DNA from: Ricordea florida
Lineage: Eukaryota; Cnidaria; Anthozoa; Corallimorpharia; Ricordeidae
Reading direction: 5' to 3'
Length of the DNA: 64,000 nucleotides
NCBI GenBank assembly: GCA_949710005.1
Contig: OX453272.1
Location: forward strand, 11,291,088 to 11,355,087
Shown here: positions 43,914-52,375 of the stretch, one piece after another
Position numbering within the stretch: position 1 is the stretch's first letter
Layout of the letters: the number at the start of each line of letters is the position of its first letter
Program-made: the position numbers and the translations under genes
The notes under the pieces: model-generated
What the model was told of the DNA's origin: nothing
The model's database searches: none
The model's input: the letters and a program-made list of their open reading frames with translations, nothing else

Positions 43914-45464
43914 TTACCGAAATATATACCAAACTATTACAACACCCGCAATCATAAATGCTATTAGATTATCTTCATGAGAAGTTGAGTTAATATTTGA
44001 TGTTCCGGCCATTAGTTTAATTTCATCTGTTTTCGTTACGGGGTTTTCCTTTGTTTCAACTTTCTTAGTAATATGAGGTAACACAACCTTTGAAGATCCT
44101 AAATTATGACTTATTCCCACCTGTTTTGATTCGGTGTTTAGGGAATTATTTACCCCAAATTTCATATCATTACTGGCTTTCATAAGTTTGTTATTATATC
44201 CAACCACGCTTTCTGTATTTATAATCATATTACTTGGCATCAACCAAACACCAGGGGCAACAGCCAGATCAAGCCGTAATTTTGATTCCTGTACAGCTTT
44301 TTGATATCTTTGGATAGAACTAGAAATGTTATTCTCAATCACACTACTTTCAAATAAAGATAAGAATTCTTGTTGAGTCTCGATCGCCCCACCACCATTA
44401 CCATAAATTGAGTTTCTAGTGTTAACTTGTGCGCCCAATATACAGTAAACAAAAGCTTCAGCAGATCGATTCAATCTACCAAGTCCAGCTTTAGTAAGCC
44501 CATGGCCTCTTGTAGGAATAAACCAAGCATATTTGAAATCAGCAAAGTCATCATTGCGGATAAATGAGATTAAGTCACCTTTTTCCTTCTTACCGCCTTC
44601 ATCAGCGAATTTACCACCTTCACCAGGATATTTATCAGCATCAACATCATAATTTCTCACTAAATGCACATTTTGATTTCCTCCACCTTTTCCATTATAA
44701 CCCGAACCATAATCAATAAATATATCTCCCAAACCCATATTTCTTCCACCCTTCCATCTAAAGTCAGAATTATTACTAACCCCAAATTCAGCACACAATC
44801 TTTGATATGCCACTTTATTATATGGATTATTGTTTATTACAAAGGGTTGCTCATCAGGTAAGGGAAGGCTTAATTCATATAATATCCGCCTTATCGTGAA
44901 ATATACATGAAACTTAATGAAGCTACTCACTACTTTAGGATAATTTAGACTCTCAAAAGGACTTATCCCACATCCAGATGTTGCACACCAAACTGCAAAA
45001 TTAAGTTGTTGAGGCCAATAATTCATATCAGACCCATTCAACCATTTTCTACTCTGCTTTCCAAATTTGAAAGTTACAACTTGTGATGTAAATATGTTTC
45101 TCATCTTTGCGGTAAATTTCTTCGTATTTGAAACGTATATATCTAGAGAGGTTAGCATTTTTGTTACATCAGTTGTAAAGTCATCAAAATTAATAGCAGG
45201 TATTGGATAAGTTTGATTGGTTATGGATAAACTCTTTGGAAACGAATTCACTTCAAACCCCTCCAGGCCTAAATCTTCACTTAACATTATTTTCAAATTA
45301 TTAGAAAGATCATCGACCCATGTTTTCCCAGTAGGATCATCATTTGACATTATTGTTATCCCATTAACTTTCCACTTAATATATCCTCCATATGAATCAT
45401 TAATAAATGTAAATTTACTAAGGTTAGCGTTTGGATATCTATTTTTGAAATCGCTGAATAACAT
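43914..45464 (-). CDS. conserved Polinton protein, 516 aa, C-terminal membrane anchor
   Basis: Large soluble N-terminal part with a Cys-containing block (NFAVWCATSGCGISPF, about residues 156-171), Gly-rich loops around 240-290, and a single hydrophobic C-terminal helix (NLIAFMIAGVVIVWYIF). I recognise it as a protein common in cnidarian Polinton-type elements but do not know its role. Size and placement among structural genes suggest a virion component or tail-anchored membrane protein (inference). Starts at ATG 45464 with the motif 30 nt upstream. Confidence 0.7.
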   Translation of the reverse strand: MLFSDFKNRYPNANLSKFTFINDSYGGYIKWKVNGITIMSNDDPTGKTWVDDLSNNLKIMLSEDLGLEGFEVNSFPKSLSITNQTYPIPAINFDDFTTDVTKMLTSLDIYVSNTKKFTAKMRNIFTSQVVTFKFGKQSRKWLNGSDMNYWPQQLNFAVWCATSGCGISPFESLNYPKVVSSFIKFHVYFTIRRILYELSLPLPDEQPFVINNNPYNKVAYQRLCAEFGVSNNSDFRWKGGRNMGLGDIFIDYGSGYNGKGGGNQNVHLVRNYDVDADKYPGEGGKFADEGGKKEKGDLISFIRNDDFADFKYAWFIPTRGHGLTKAGLGRLNRSAEAFVYCILGAQVNTRNSIYGNGGGAIETQQEFLSLFESSVIENNISSSIQRYQKAVQESKLRLDLAVAPGVWLMPSNMIINTESVVGYNNKLMKASNDMKFGVNNSLNTESKQVGISHNLGSSKVVLPHITKKVETKENPVTKTDEIKLMAGTSNINSTSHEDNLIAFMIAGVVIVWYIFR

Positions 45465-45493
45465 TTTATTCCTTTGTGTTTCAGCGAAGCTGG

Positions 45494-45501
45494 TCTTTAA
45501 A
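45494..45501 (-). promoter_or_regulatory. TTTAAAGA promoter-like motif
   Basis: Minus strand TTTTAAAGACC, about 30 nt before the ATG at 45464. Confidence 0.6.
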
Positions 45502-45614
45502 ACGGTTTGCTTATCAATTTATTTCTTATCACCTGTAGGACGGGTCAGCTTCACTTACTTTTCTAATACCTGCAAAACAATTACATCCTACATCAGTTCT
45601 CTCATATGAAATTT

Positions 45615-46230
45615 TTAATGTCCGGGAGTGGTTAATTCTTTTAATAGATCTGCTCGAACTTCTCTTCTTATCTGCGACATGTTTAAGTTTTTTTCTGTAT
45701 CTCTCCTAAATTTTTGCCGAACTTCTAGTTTTAGTTTTTGAAACTTTTCCAATTCCGCTAAAATTATAGAAAATTCTTGATCGGATATAACATTATCTTT
45801 CAAAGCTTTTGAAACCAAGTCGTTAATAGTGTTTAATTTTGATTTTGCGATAGAAGCGGTCTGTTCATGCTTGCTAACTTTATTTGAAAGTCTTTTTGTG
45901 GCCAAACCAAATAAAACAGATACTCCGCCAAAAATTCCACCGACAACACCCAATGGAACACCAATAATAGCTCCAAAACCAGTAAGAGAAGTTCCAAGAC
46001 CGCTTGCAGATAGAATAACTGAAATAACCCCGCTACAAACACTGATTTTTGTAAATATTCCTCTTGCTCTATTGTATTTTTTTTCTTACTTCCTCATAAT
46101 GTTTAATTTCTCTCTCGAGATTTTGTAATACTTCGCTTGATTTTTGCAGTCTGAAATTAACCGACTGAACTGATGAACTTTGATCAACATTATTAGGTAG
46201 TTGTGGATAAATTTTGTTATATTCCTCCAT
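45615..46230 (-). pseudogene. membrane-associated Polinton protein split by a frameshift in an A8 run
   Basis: The ATG at 46230 opens a 53-codon frame ending at TAG 46069-46071. Immediately before that end lies a run of eight A (46077-46084, T on the plus strand), after which a second frame (+1) is open to 45615 with no ATG near its start. The two parts together have the layout of a known cnidarian Polinton protein: a short polar helix, a Gly/Ala-rich double membrane segment, then a helical domain with KHEQTASIAKSKLNTINDLV and a Glu/Lys-rich tail. The full span is one base longer than a multiple of three, consistent with one extra A. It could be a mutation, a sequencing error or a programmed shift. 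The promoter motif at 46256 supports the 46230 start. Confidence 0.75.
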
Positions 46231-46255
46231 ATTGTATTTTACTGAACGGTATGAT

Positions 46256-46264
46256 ATCTTTAAA
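46256..46264 (-). promoter_or_regulatory. TTTAAAGAT promoter-like motif
   Basis: Minus strand TTTAAAGAT, 26 nt before the ATG at 46230. It overlaps nothing but lies just after the stop of the next gene upstream. Confidence 0.6.
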
Positions 46265-46268
46265 TTTG

Positions 46269-47501
46269 TTACTTTCTCTTCTTTATGTTTTCAACAAAAT
46301 ACAAAACAACAGCCATTATCAACAACCATGCATTATTACCTAAAAATCCAATGACCTCACCAGCTGTTTTGAATAGAAAGCTAACTATTGCACCAACCAT
46401 TCCCGGTAATATTTCACCTAGTTTTTTACCTATAGTTTTCAATCCATCACCAACACCCTTACCCAACGTTGTTAACCCCTTTGAAAGATTTGAAACTATA
46501 ACACCAATTATTACACCCACAGCACTAATAACAGCAAAGACTGTAAAACCGTACTTTTTAAAGATGTATTTTAATCGCTCTCGCAATGGTAAATTTTTAA
46601 GTATTTCATCTTTTCGGCTCTCTATAACTGATAATTTTTCTTCGCTTGAGATTATTTTATTTCTAATTTGTTCTCTTAATTTATCAACCTCAGATTTTAA
46701 TCGTTCATTGCTTTGTTCTAATTTTGATAAATTTGATTTTCCCTTCTTATATTTGTCTATTTCTTCTTTGTATAATTTTGTTTCATTCAAAAGTTTCTCA
46801 CCTTGTATTTTTAATTCTATATTCTGTTTAACGGTTTCATCAAAAAGACTTTTATTTTCAGCTTTTTCTAACTGTTGCCTCTCAATGAATTGGCGTAGTT
46901 CTTTTTCTCTTTGCTCCACAGCCCGTAGGGTATCTTCATATCGGCTAATCTCCTGAGGATATACTTCTACTGTTGCTTCCAATCCTTGCAATACATTAAT
47001 TAATTCCTTATTTTTTTCATTAGCTTTTTTCAATTCTGACTCGGAATTATTAAGTTTTTCCAGCATTGTTTCATAATCAGCACCTAGAGATTTTATAATT
47101 CCTTTTGGTAATCCTTCAAGCTTAAGATTTCCATCTTTATCAACCAATATATGTTGTACATTATCTTTCCTACCAGTTAATTTTCCTATTAAACTACCAT
47201 CTTCTCCAAATGTTACATTAAATGTACTATCATTGGGATTATAGTTTGGAAGATAACGTTTGAGTTCTTGACCGGCCTCTCTCCTTCTGTCATATTGCTC
47301 TTCTCTTTCTCTTAAATCATCACTTAGATTACTTCGTTCAGCCGTTTTATCCCATTCTTTACGACCCCCCGATTGTTTATATTCAGCGTAACCGGTATAA
47401 TCTTGTTCAATAGATGCAGATGTAGATGTAAATGGTTTATCTTCATCATTATTTTCATCAGATTCTTTTGGTAAATCTTCTAATGGTATTTCTTCTGCCA
47501 T
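46269..47501 (-). CDS. coiled-coil membrane protein, 410 aa
   Basis: Residues 1-80 are acidic and polar, then a small beta-like domain (about 85-135, FNVTFGEDGSLIGKL), then a long coiled coil (about 140-300, Glu/Lys/Leu heptads). The C-terminus is hydrophobic: one membrane helix (TVFAVISAVGVIIGVIVSNL), an amphipathic Gly/Lys stretch (KGVGDGLKTIGKKLG), and two more membrane segments before a KKRK tail. The layout is shared by cnidarian Polinton proteins; function unknown. A stalk anchored in a membrane, or a pore-forming C-terminus, is conceivable (inference). ATG at 47501, promoter motif 25 nt upstream. Confidence 0.75.
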   Translation of the reverse strand: MAEEIPLEDLPKESDENNDEDKPFTSTSASIEQDYTGYAEYKQSGGRKEWDKTAERSNLSDDLREREEQYDRRREAGQELKRYLPNYNPNDSTFNVTFGEDGSLIGKLTGRKDNVQHILVDKDGNLKLEGLPKGIIKSLGADYETMLEKLNNSESELKKANEKNKELINVLQGLEATVEVYPQEISRYEDTLRAVEQREKELRQFIERQQLEKAENKSLFDETVKQNIELKIQGEKLLNETKLYKEEIDKYKKGKSNLSKLEQSNERLKSEVDKLREQIRNKIISSEEKLSVIESRKDEILKNLPLRERLKYIFKKYGFTVFAVISAVGVIIGVIVSNLSKGLTTLGKGVGDGLKTIGKKLGEILPGMVGAIVSFLFKTAGEVIGFLGNNAWLLIMAVVLYFVENIKKRK

Positions 47502-47525
47502 GATTTTTTACTGAATTAGTAAGAA

Positions 47526-47534
47526 ATCTTTAAA
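47526..47534 (-). promoter_or_regulatory. TTTAAAGAT promoter-like motif
   Basis: Minus strand GTTTAAAGATTTC, 25 nt before the ATG at 47501. Confidence 0.65.
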
Positions 47535-47600
47535 CGTGCAAAGCACGCCGCTGCAGAGCAGTAGACCCTTAGGGCCGCGAAGCAAACGTGCTCTGAAGTA
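47535..47600. other. GC-rich intergenic island in the AT-rich Polinton
   Basis: Contains self-complementary words (CGTGCAAAGCACG), GCAGAGCAG and GGGCCGCGAAGC, and CACG/CGTG at both edges. Composition is unlike every neighbouring intergenic gap. A structured RNA, terminator or small insertion is possible; none is proven. Confidence 0.45.
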
Positions 47601-47610
47601 ATAAAACTAA

Positions 47611-48003
47611 CTAAAAGAATTTACTGACTGCATACCCCAAAACCAATATTCCTCCTCCAACATATAACATTTCACCCGTCTTTTGATTATCACTTGGCCT
47701 ATAATAATCCGCAAATTTTGGTTCATGCATTTCACTATATAATTCAAAAGCTTCATTTGTTTTTGAAATATTTTTTGATGCTTGATATTTTTCATCTTTT
47801 TGTTGCATTTTCCAATCAATTAGTTTCTGTCTTTTTTGTTGATATTCAGCATAATCTTTTTGATATTTTTCTAATGCCTTATCATGCCGTATTTTTTCTG
47901 TATCAGTCTTATCTCCTGAAAGATATTTTGCAAGATATGATCCGCCAACAAATGTTGTTGCATTCAAAATAGCTCCGCCAACCAACATTGCTATTGTTGC
48001 CAT
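47611..48003 (-). CDS. small Polinton protein with two membrane segments, 130 aa
   Basis: An N-terminal hydrophobic segment (MLVGGAILNATTFVGGSYL), a charged helical middle (KIRHDKALEKYQKDYAEYQQ), then a conserved box (DYYRPSDNQKTGEMLYVGG) that runs into a second hydrophobic segment at the C-terminus. Recognised as a conserved cnidarian Polinton protein of unknown function; the H-D-x-A-L-E-K block and PS-x-x-Q-K-x-G-E box are the signature. ATG 48003, motif 24 nt upstream. Confidence 0.7.
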   Translation of the reverse strand: MATIAMLVGGAILNATTFVGGSYLAKYLSGDKTDTEKIRHDKALEKYQKDYAEYQQKRQKLIDWKMQQKDEKYQASKNISKTNEAFELYSEMHEPKFADYYRPSDNQKTGEMLYVGGGILVLGYAVSKFF

Positions 48004-48013
48004 TTTTCTTTGT

Positions 48014-48232
48014 TTATTTTGGTAAAATCTTTTGATCCTCTAAATATGTTTTTAGATACATACTACCCGACAATACAGCAACCCACTTGGCATAATTTGT
48101 AATACTTGAGGATGGATCATTCATAAATGATTCTTTCATAGCTTTTTTAGCTACATACCCAACTCCAGCCGCTAATCCGATAAGTACTGCTGAATCAGTA
48201 ACAGTTTTCACAAGTTTGTTTTCAGTTGACAT
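48014..48232 (-). CDS. very small Polinton membrane protein, 72 aa
   Basis: Two hydrophobic segments (SAVLIGLAAGVGYVAKKAM and YAKWVAVLSGSMYLKTYL) separated by a polar SFMNDPSSS loop, and a short basic tail. Conserved in cnidarian Polintons by the DPSS...NY box; function unknown. Sits between the 130-aa and 153-aa genes in the leftward block, with its own motif 25 nt upstream of ATG 48232. Confidence 0.7.
   Translation of the reverse strand: MSTENKLVKTVTDSAVLIGLAAGVGYVAKKAMKESFMNDPSSSITNYAKWVAVLSGSMYLKTYLEDQKILPK
48027..48036 (-). promoter_or_regulatory. variant promoter-like motif
   Basis: Minus strand ATCAAAAGAT, 24 nt before the ATG at 48003; a weaker match to TTTAAAGAT. Confidence 0.4.
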
Positions 48233-48256
48233 AATTTTTTACTACATCATTGTGAA

Positions 48257-48265
48257 ATCTTTAGA
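48257..48265 (-). promoter_or_regulatory. TCTAAAGAT promoter-like motif
   Basis: Minus strand ATCTAAAGATTTC, 25 nt before the ATG at 48232. Confidence 0.6.
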
Positions 48266-48301
48266 TCCTTTTAAGTTTTTGTAGTAAAAAATAATTTCTA
48301 A

Positions 48302-48763
48302 TTATAACATTCCTATTTTTGGTTGTGTTTTTGGAATGGGAATATTCGACGTAGTAGGTCTTTGTTGTGTTTGTGATGGTTGTGATGGGGGAATTTGCGG
48401 AATTTGTGATAAATCAGGTATTCTGTTTTTATAATACCTCATAAACATATCAAATGCTGTAAACCCTATTCCAACAATTGATAATACAGTTGTAAAAGAT
48501 AGCTCTGGAAGCCAAGCTTTAGACTCACTTTCTGTATTTTCATTTTGCTCTTCTTCCTGTTTATTTTTTTCTTCACGTTTCATCTCCCTAGCTAATGCTT
48601 CTTTTGCTTTTTTATTATATTCAGCCAATTTCTTACCAGCTGCTACTTTTTTAGGATCTTTCTCCCTCTTTTTTGAAGAAATAGCCTCTTCTTTTGGTGG
48701 ATCTCTTGTAATTTGCTCAACAACTTCTGTTCCTCCTTCACTTCGTTCATTTCGGTCAGACAT
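48302..48763 (-). CDS. basic Polinton protein with one membrane segment, 153 aa
   Basis: Residues 1-75 are strongly charged, with the conserved DPKKVAAGKKLAEYNKKAKE block that could bind nucleic acid. A single hydrophobic segment (VLSIVGIGFTAFDMFM) follows, then a Pro/Gln-rich tail. An in-frame ATG at 48778 would add five residues, but the promoter motif (48786-48794) lies only 8 nt from it; the motif-to-start distance in neighbouring genes (about 24-30 nt) favours the ATG at 48763. Function unknown; packaging or membrane-linked DNA binding is a guess. Confidence 0.7.
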   Translation of the reverse strand: MSDRNERSEGGTEVVEQITRDPPKEEAISSKKREKDPKKVAAGKKLAEYNKKAKEALAREMKREEKNKQEEEQNENTESESKAWLPELSFTTVLSIVGIGFTAFDMFMRYYKNRIPDLSQIPQIPPSQPSQTQQRPTTSNIPIPKTQPKIGML

Positions 48764-48785
48764 TATTTTACATATCATTAAGAAA

Positions 48786-48794
48786 TCTTTAGAC
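48786..48794 (-). promoter_or_regulatory. TCTAAAGAT promoter-like motif
   Basis: Minus strand GTCTAAAGATTTC, 23 nt before the ATG at 48763. It decides the start of that gene. Confidence 0.6.
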
Positions 48795-48798
48795 CAGC

Positions 48799-49341
48799 TT
48801 ATTGTACAGTATCATAACCATCAGAATCTTGCTTAATATCCTGCTCAGTTGTGTTATCATTATCTATATTTTTACTTGTAACTTGATGATTTTTGTTGAA
48901 TTTTATGTGTTTAGCAACCTGAAATACTCCGCTAGCAAGTGCTGCCAATCTTCCCGCTTTTAATGCTAATAGACCTACAATGTTTGTTAATTCACGATTA
49001 ACCAAATCATCATTCTTCAAATCTACACAAAGCGCATCAATGTCATCTACTGGAACTAAATATGAAATAAATTTAGAAACTAATTGAAGGGATGAATCTA
49101 CCAACCCGCCGTTAATTTTCTTACCCATTACTGCTTGATAACGATTAAAATATTTTTCTACATCTTTTTCTGATAATTTCTTTATATCACCCAGACTCAT
49201 TTCAACTCCCAAATATTCCTTTGTAGTTCCAAGCGCTGCGAGAATAGCTAGTGATTCTTGTTTTATTTCAAGTTCATTATCCACAGTTACTTGGCTTTTT
49301 ACCTCAGTTTTCTCTTCAATGTAATCTTCAATTTCTGACAT
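48799..49341 (-). CDS. conserved Polinton protein, 180 aa
   Basis: An acidic N-terminus, a conserved core (LSEKDVEKYFNRYQAVMGKK, then LVDSSLQLVSKFISYLVPVD), a hydrophobic helix (NIVGLLALKAGRLAALASGV) and a polar, Asp/Gln-rich tail. No catalytic motif was recognised. The core is shared with cnidarian Polinton proteins; role unknown, possibly a virion component because it is the next gene after the packaging ATPase in the leftward block. ATG 49341; motif TTTAAAGAC 29 nt upstream. Confidence 0.7.
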   Translation of the reverse strand: MSEIEDYIEEKTEVKSQVTVDNELEIKQESLAILAALGTTKEYLGVEMSLGDIKKLSEKDVEKYFNRYQAVMGKKINGGLVDSSLQLVSKFISYLVPVDDIDALCVDLKNDDLVNRELTNIVGLLALKAGRLAALASGVFQVAKHIKFNKNHQVTSKNIDNDNTTEQDIKQDSDGYDTVQ

Positions 49342-49369
49342 ATTACAATTTTTCTTCCATAAATCTAGG

Positions 49370-49377
49370 TCTTTAAA
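49370..49377 (-). promoter_or_regulatory. TTTAAAGAC promoter-like motif
   Basis: Minus strand GTTTAAAGACC, 29 nt before the ATG at 49341. Confidence 0.6.
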
Positions 49378-49392
49378 CCCGTTAGGGCCCCA

Positions 49393-50010
49393 CTAAGGGA
49401 TCTCCAAATAGTAATTAAATGGATAACGTAAAGATAAGCAAAGTCTAGAATATTTTTCAGTTTTTAATAATTGCACAAATTTTTTACATAATTCATAATC
49501 CAAATCACAACCATAATCTTCGAAAAACATCTTCATACCTTTTTGCGATGGATTATGGAAAGTAACAACACAAGCAACATTTTCCCGGAATGGTTTTGCT
49601 ATTGAAGTTAATTGTTGAGTTAGAACCCACATTGATAATCCATGATGTCTTCCAGAGAATGCTAAATCTATAAACTTGTTAGATCGTTTCTTTAGATCAT
49701 TCGAAACAGCACAATCATCTAAAATTATTAGTGTGTTTGTTCCAGAAAATAAAGTTTGGCAATCAGTTAATAATTCATTAATCTCATCAATGTTACTAGC
49801 ATCTGGCGATAATACAAAGAAACGTTTATCTCCTCTAGCAAAATTATGATATGTTTTATTTTTAGAATAAGTTGGGCATATTAGAACAATGTAATCAAAA
49901 ATTTTCAGAAATGGGCCTCGGAGCTGATCTACAATGTATTTTGTTTTTCCACAATTTGTTGGTCCAGTTATGATACAATGAAAAGGAATTTTATCTCGTA
50001 ATTCTTCCAT
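49393..50010 (-). CDS. packaging ATPase (FtsK/HerA-like, A32 type), 205 aa
   Basis: Walker A motif GPTNCGKT at residues 16-23 and Walker B LIILDD at 94-99. A conserved SGRHHGLSMWVLTQQ segment follows at about 118-132, the sensor-like Gln/Thr region typical of this ATPase family, which drives genome packaging into capsids of Polintons, adintoviruses and large DNA viruses. The length is usual for the viral versions. It stands next to the capsid-like gene, as in other Polintons. ATG 50010, with an AATTTAAAAACC motif 19-28 nt upstream. Confidence 0.9.
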   Translation of the reverse strand: MEELRDKIPFHCIITGPTNCGKTKYIVDQLRGPFLKIFDYIVLICPTYSKNKTYHNFARGDKRFFVLSPDASNIDEINELLTDCQTLFSGTNTLIILDDCAVSNDLKKRSNKFIDLAFSGRHHGLSMWVLTQQLTSIAKPFRENVACVVTFHNPSQKGMKMFFEDYGCDLDYELCKKFVQLLKTEKYSRLCLSLRYPFNYYLEIP

Positions 50011-50028
50011 TTTTGTATAATAACTAAA

Positions 50029-50038
50029 GGTTTTTAAA
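50029..50038 (-). promoter_or_regulatory. variant promoter-like motif
   Basis: Minus strand TTTAAAAACC, 19 nt before the ATG at 50010. Confidence 0.45.
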
Positions 50039-50052
50039 TTTAGGTTCTTCCT

Positions 50053-51297
50053 TCAGTATTTAATAGATCTCAAACTAGAATTCATAATCTCCATCATTGC
50101 ATCAGCTACAACAAACATATAACAAGTTATTGTACCGGTACCACCTTGTTTCCTTTTAATTTCTAATTTTACACCATCTTGTGTATTATTTAGCGCTAGC
50201 CCTCCTCCATGAATTCCATTATCGGGGTGAGTTCTCATATCAACCCAAAGAGCAAACTTATCAGCATAAAAATCCTTTTCCTTTACGGTTGGAAAGTGAT
50301 AACCATCATTTTTCCCAAAACGTTTTTTCACAGATTCCCACAGATCTGATGGCATCATTCCCTTTGAGTATAAACGATTTGGCACACCATCAACATCTAT
50401 ATTAATAGAAGTTATACCAGGATTGTAAAAATTCTCAGAGTCGCGTGCTCCTGCCGCGTTTGCTATTGTAAACAAACATAATATCCCCGTCATTGATCTT
50501 CTAGGCAGATTAATATGTTGATTAATAACACCATCACCACCTATAGATAATGTAAAAGTTTTGTGTAAAGTAACATTTTCATAAAAGAATCCTTTACCAA
50601 CTTGATATGCGGCTTGTGCTTCGCGAGCCAAGTATTCACTCGAAATTGAAGAATATTCTAACTCTAAGTTTTTGATTGAATATGATGGTGTTTTAGTTGT
50701 ATCAGAATAAATAACAATATTATTAATTGGAGCAAGCGTAATCTCAGATATTAGATGATGTTCTAATGCTTTCGGATAGAAAACACCATGATCGTTTAAA
50801 ATAGGGTGATTTATTGGTATTCTATACTTTGTATTATGTACCGCGGCAAGAGCTACTTCTTTTGAATCTTGTGTTTTTTTATCACCCGCTTTTGTTCTAA
50901 GTTTTCTCATATTTTCAGAAGAAATACCTTGTTTTAATCTATCTTCACGCTCTTCATCTGTTAAGAATAAGTCATGATAGGTTTGAAATAGATCATATCT
51001 TTGAGTATCCTGTAATGTTTCACCTCCAAAAAGAACTTTTAGTCTAGATACAAGATTAGTACCCACATTATTCACAACTGTATTATTAGCATGGCCATCA
51101 ACATCCAAGTCAAATAGTAGAGATACACTTCCAGGCACAATCACCAAATTCTCAGAAAGTTTTGGAATATTTATATATAATGTTTCTCCGGGGTTGGCTG
51201 ATGATGGATTTAGAGTAATTCGATTTAATGTTGATTCTGCTTTCAAACCAAATGGCTCTCTAGGAATTCTGTTTGGATTAATTTTTTCAGACGTCAT
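50053..51297 (-). CDS. major capsid protein, double jelly-roll type (putative)
   Basis: 414 aa, beta-rich, with an early ADN-like turn region (SANPGETLYINIPKLSENLV), a strand-rich core and a conserved NLPRRSM/GILCLF region near residues 265-280. Size and position (next to the packaging ATPase, divergent from the integrase) match the double jelly-roll major capsid protein of Polintons and related viruses. The fold is inferred: no sequence motif proves it by eye. In the element it would form the icosahedral shell. ATG 51297, motif ATTTAAAGATT 27 nt upstream. Confidence 0.75.
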   Translation of the reverse strand: MTSEKINPNRIPREPFGLKAESTLNRITLNPSSANPGETLYINIPKLSENLVIVPGSVSLLFDLDVDGHANNTVVNNVGTNLVSRLKVLFGGETLQDTQRYDLFQTYHDLFLTDEEREDRLKQGISSENMRKLRTKAGDKKTQDSKEVALAAVHNTKYRIPINHPILNDHGVFYPKALEHHLISEITLAPINNIVIYSDTTKTPSYSIKNLELEYSSISSEYLAREAQAAYQVGKGFFYENVTLHKTFTLSIGGDGVINQHINLPRRSMTGILCLFTIANAAGARDSENFYNPGITSINIDVDGVPNRLYSKGMMPSDLWESVKKRFGKNDGYHFPTVKEKDFYADKFALWVDMRTHPDNGIHGGGLALNNTQDGVKLEIKRKQGGTGTITCYMFVVADAMMEIMNSSLRSIKY

Positions 51298-51303
51298 ACT
51301 TGA

Positions 51304-51313
51304 TTTATAAGAT
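51304..51313 (+). promoter_or_regulatory. variant promoter-like motif for the integrase
   Basis: TTTATAAGAT, 19-28 nt before the integrase ATG at 51332, on the plus strand. One inserted base relative to TTTAAAGAT. Confidence 0.45.
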
Positions 51314-51323
51314 ACTTTGGTTA

Positions 51324-51332
51324 ATCTTTAAA
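51324..51332 (-). promoter_or_regulatory. TTTAAAGAT promoter-like motif for the capsid gene
   Basis: Minus strand TTTAAAGAT, 27 nt before the capsid ATG at 51297. It overlaps the first base of the divergent integrase ATG, so both promoters are packed into 34 bp. Confidence 0.65.
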
Positions 51333-52375
51333 TGAGTTCTACCTTGTCAAAAATATCGGCGGAGCCGGGCCCGCTCTTCGAGCGGATATATTATTCAACT
51401 GAAGGATATAGGAAAGGATATTCTGCAATTACTAAATTAGCTGAGAAAGCAAAAGTAAGTGAAAATTCTGCAAAACAATGGTTAGAGAAACAAGCAATAT
51501 GGCAAATATATCTACCTCCACCAAAATATATACCTAGACCACACTGGGCTGTGGATAAGCCAAATCAAATTCACCAAGCAGATTTATTATTTTTACCGCA
51601 TGATAGAGTTGGGAGAAAAACATATAAATACGCATTAGTTGTGGTTGATGTTGCCTCTAGATATAAAGATGCTGAACCATTAACTTCAAAAGAAAGTCGA
51701 GAAATTTCAAACGCTTTTGAAAAAATATATTCGAGAAAGTTAAAATATCCTAAAACATTGATGGTTGATCCTGGGAAAGAATTTATGGGCGAGGTTGCTA
51801 AACTTATGAATTATCATAATGTAAACATTCAAAGAAGTGAAGCTGGAAATCATAGAGCTCAAGCATTTGTAGAAAACGCAAACAGAATATTAGGTGAAAG
51901 ATTATTTAGTCATCAATATGCGCGAGAAATGGTCGGCGTTGCCGGGCCTTTAGGTTTAAGTTATGAAAGGTCAAGAGTATGGGCGAAAAGATTACCAGAT
52001 ATTCTAAAAACTTTGAATAATACACCAACAAGAATAACTGGTAAAGAACCTGATGAGGCTATAAAAATGAAAGAGATTGATATTGAAACCAAAAGATATA
52101 ATCGAGTTGTAGGTCTCGATGAGGTTAGATTGCCTCCTCTTGTTAAAGTTAGATATTTATTATCCCCCGGAGAACTTGAAGGAGGTGAAAAAAGACGAGC
52201 TACTGATCCTATTTGGAGTATTAAATTTTATGATATTTCTAGAAGTGTGATTTCGCCTAACCAGCCGGTTTTATATTATTTGGCAGATGGTCCAAGGCGC
52301 GGATTTGTCAGAGAAGAATTACAGGTTATACCTTATGATACAGAGTTGCCCCCTAATTCTGTTTTAGAAAGATGA
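51332..52375 (+). CDS. retrovirus-type integrase
   Basis: 347 aa. An N-terminal helical region with a SENSAKQWL helix-turn-helix-like block is followed by an rve-fold catalytic core: D84 (QADLLFLP), D146 (MVDPGKEF) and E181 (QAFVENANRI), the last two 34 residues apart. The C-terminal part is strand-rich (SIKFYDISRSVI) and resembles an SH3-like DNA-binding end. Polinton integrases insert the element and make the short target duplication seen here (TGGAAAA). It is transcribed opposite to the polymerase, and their 3' ends overlap by 23 bp. All catalytic residues are present and the frame is open. Confidence 0.92.
   Translation: MSSTLSKISAEPGPLFERIYYSTEGYRKGYSAITKLAEKAKVSENSAKQWLEKQAIWQIYLPPPKYIPRPHWAVDKPNQIHQADLLFLPHDRVGRKTYKYALVVVDVASRYKDAEPLTSKESREISNAFEKIYSRKLKYPKTLMVDPGKEFMGEVAKLMNYHNVNIQRSEAGNHRAQAFVENANRILGERLFSHQYAREMVGVAGPLGLSYERSRVWAKRLPDILKTLNNTPTRITGKEPDEAIKMKEIDIETKRYNRVVGLDEVRLPPLVKVRYLLSPGELEGGEKRRATDPIWSIKFYDISRSVISPNQPVLYYLADGPRRGFVREELQVIPYDTELPPNSVLER

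Noticed and set aside
46285..46956. A 223-aa plus-strand protein
   Set aside because: Shadow of the coiled-coil gene on the opposite strand; low-complexity composition.
48763..48778. Using ATG 48778 as the start of the basic membrane protein
   Set aside because: The promoter-like motif would be only 8 nt away, unlike the about 24-30 nt at neighbouring genes; ATG 48763 fits.
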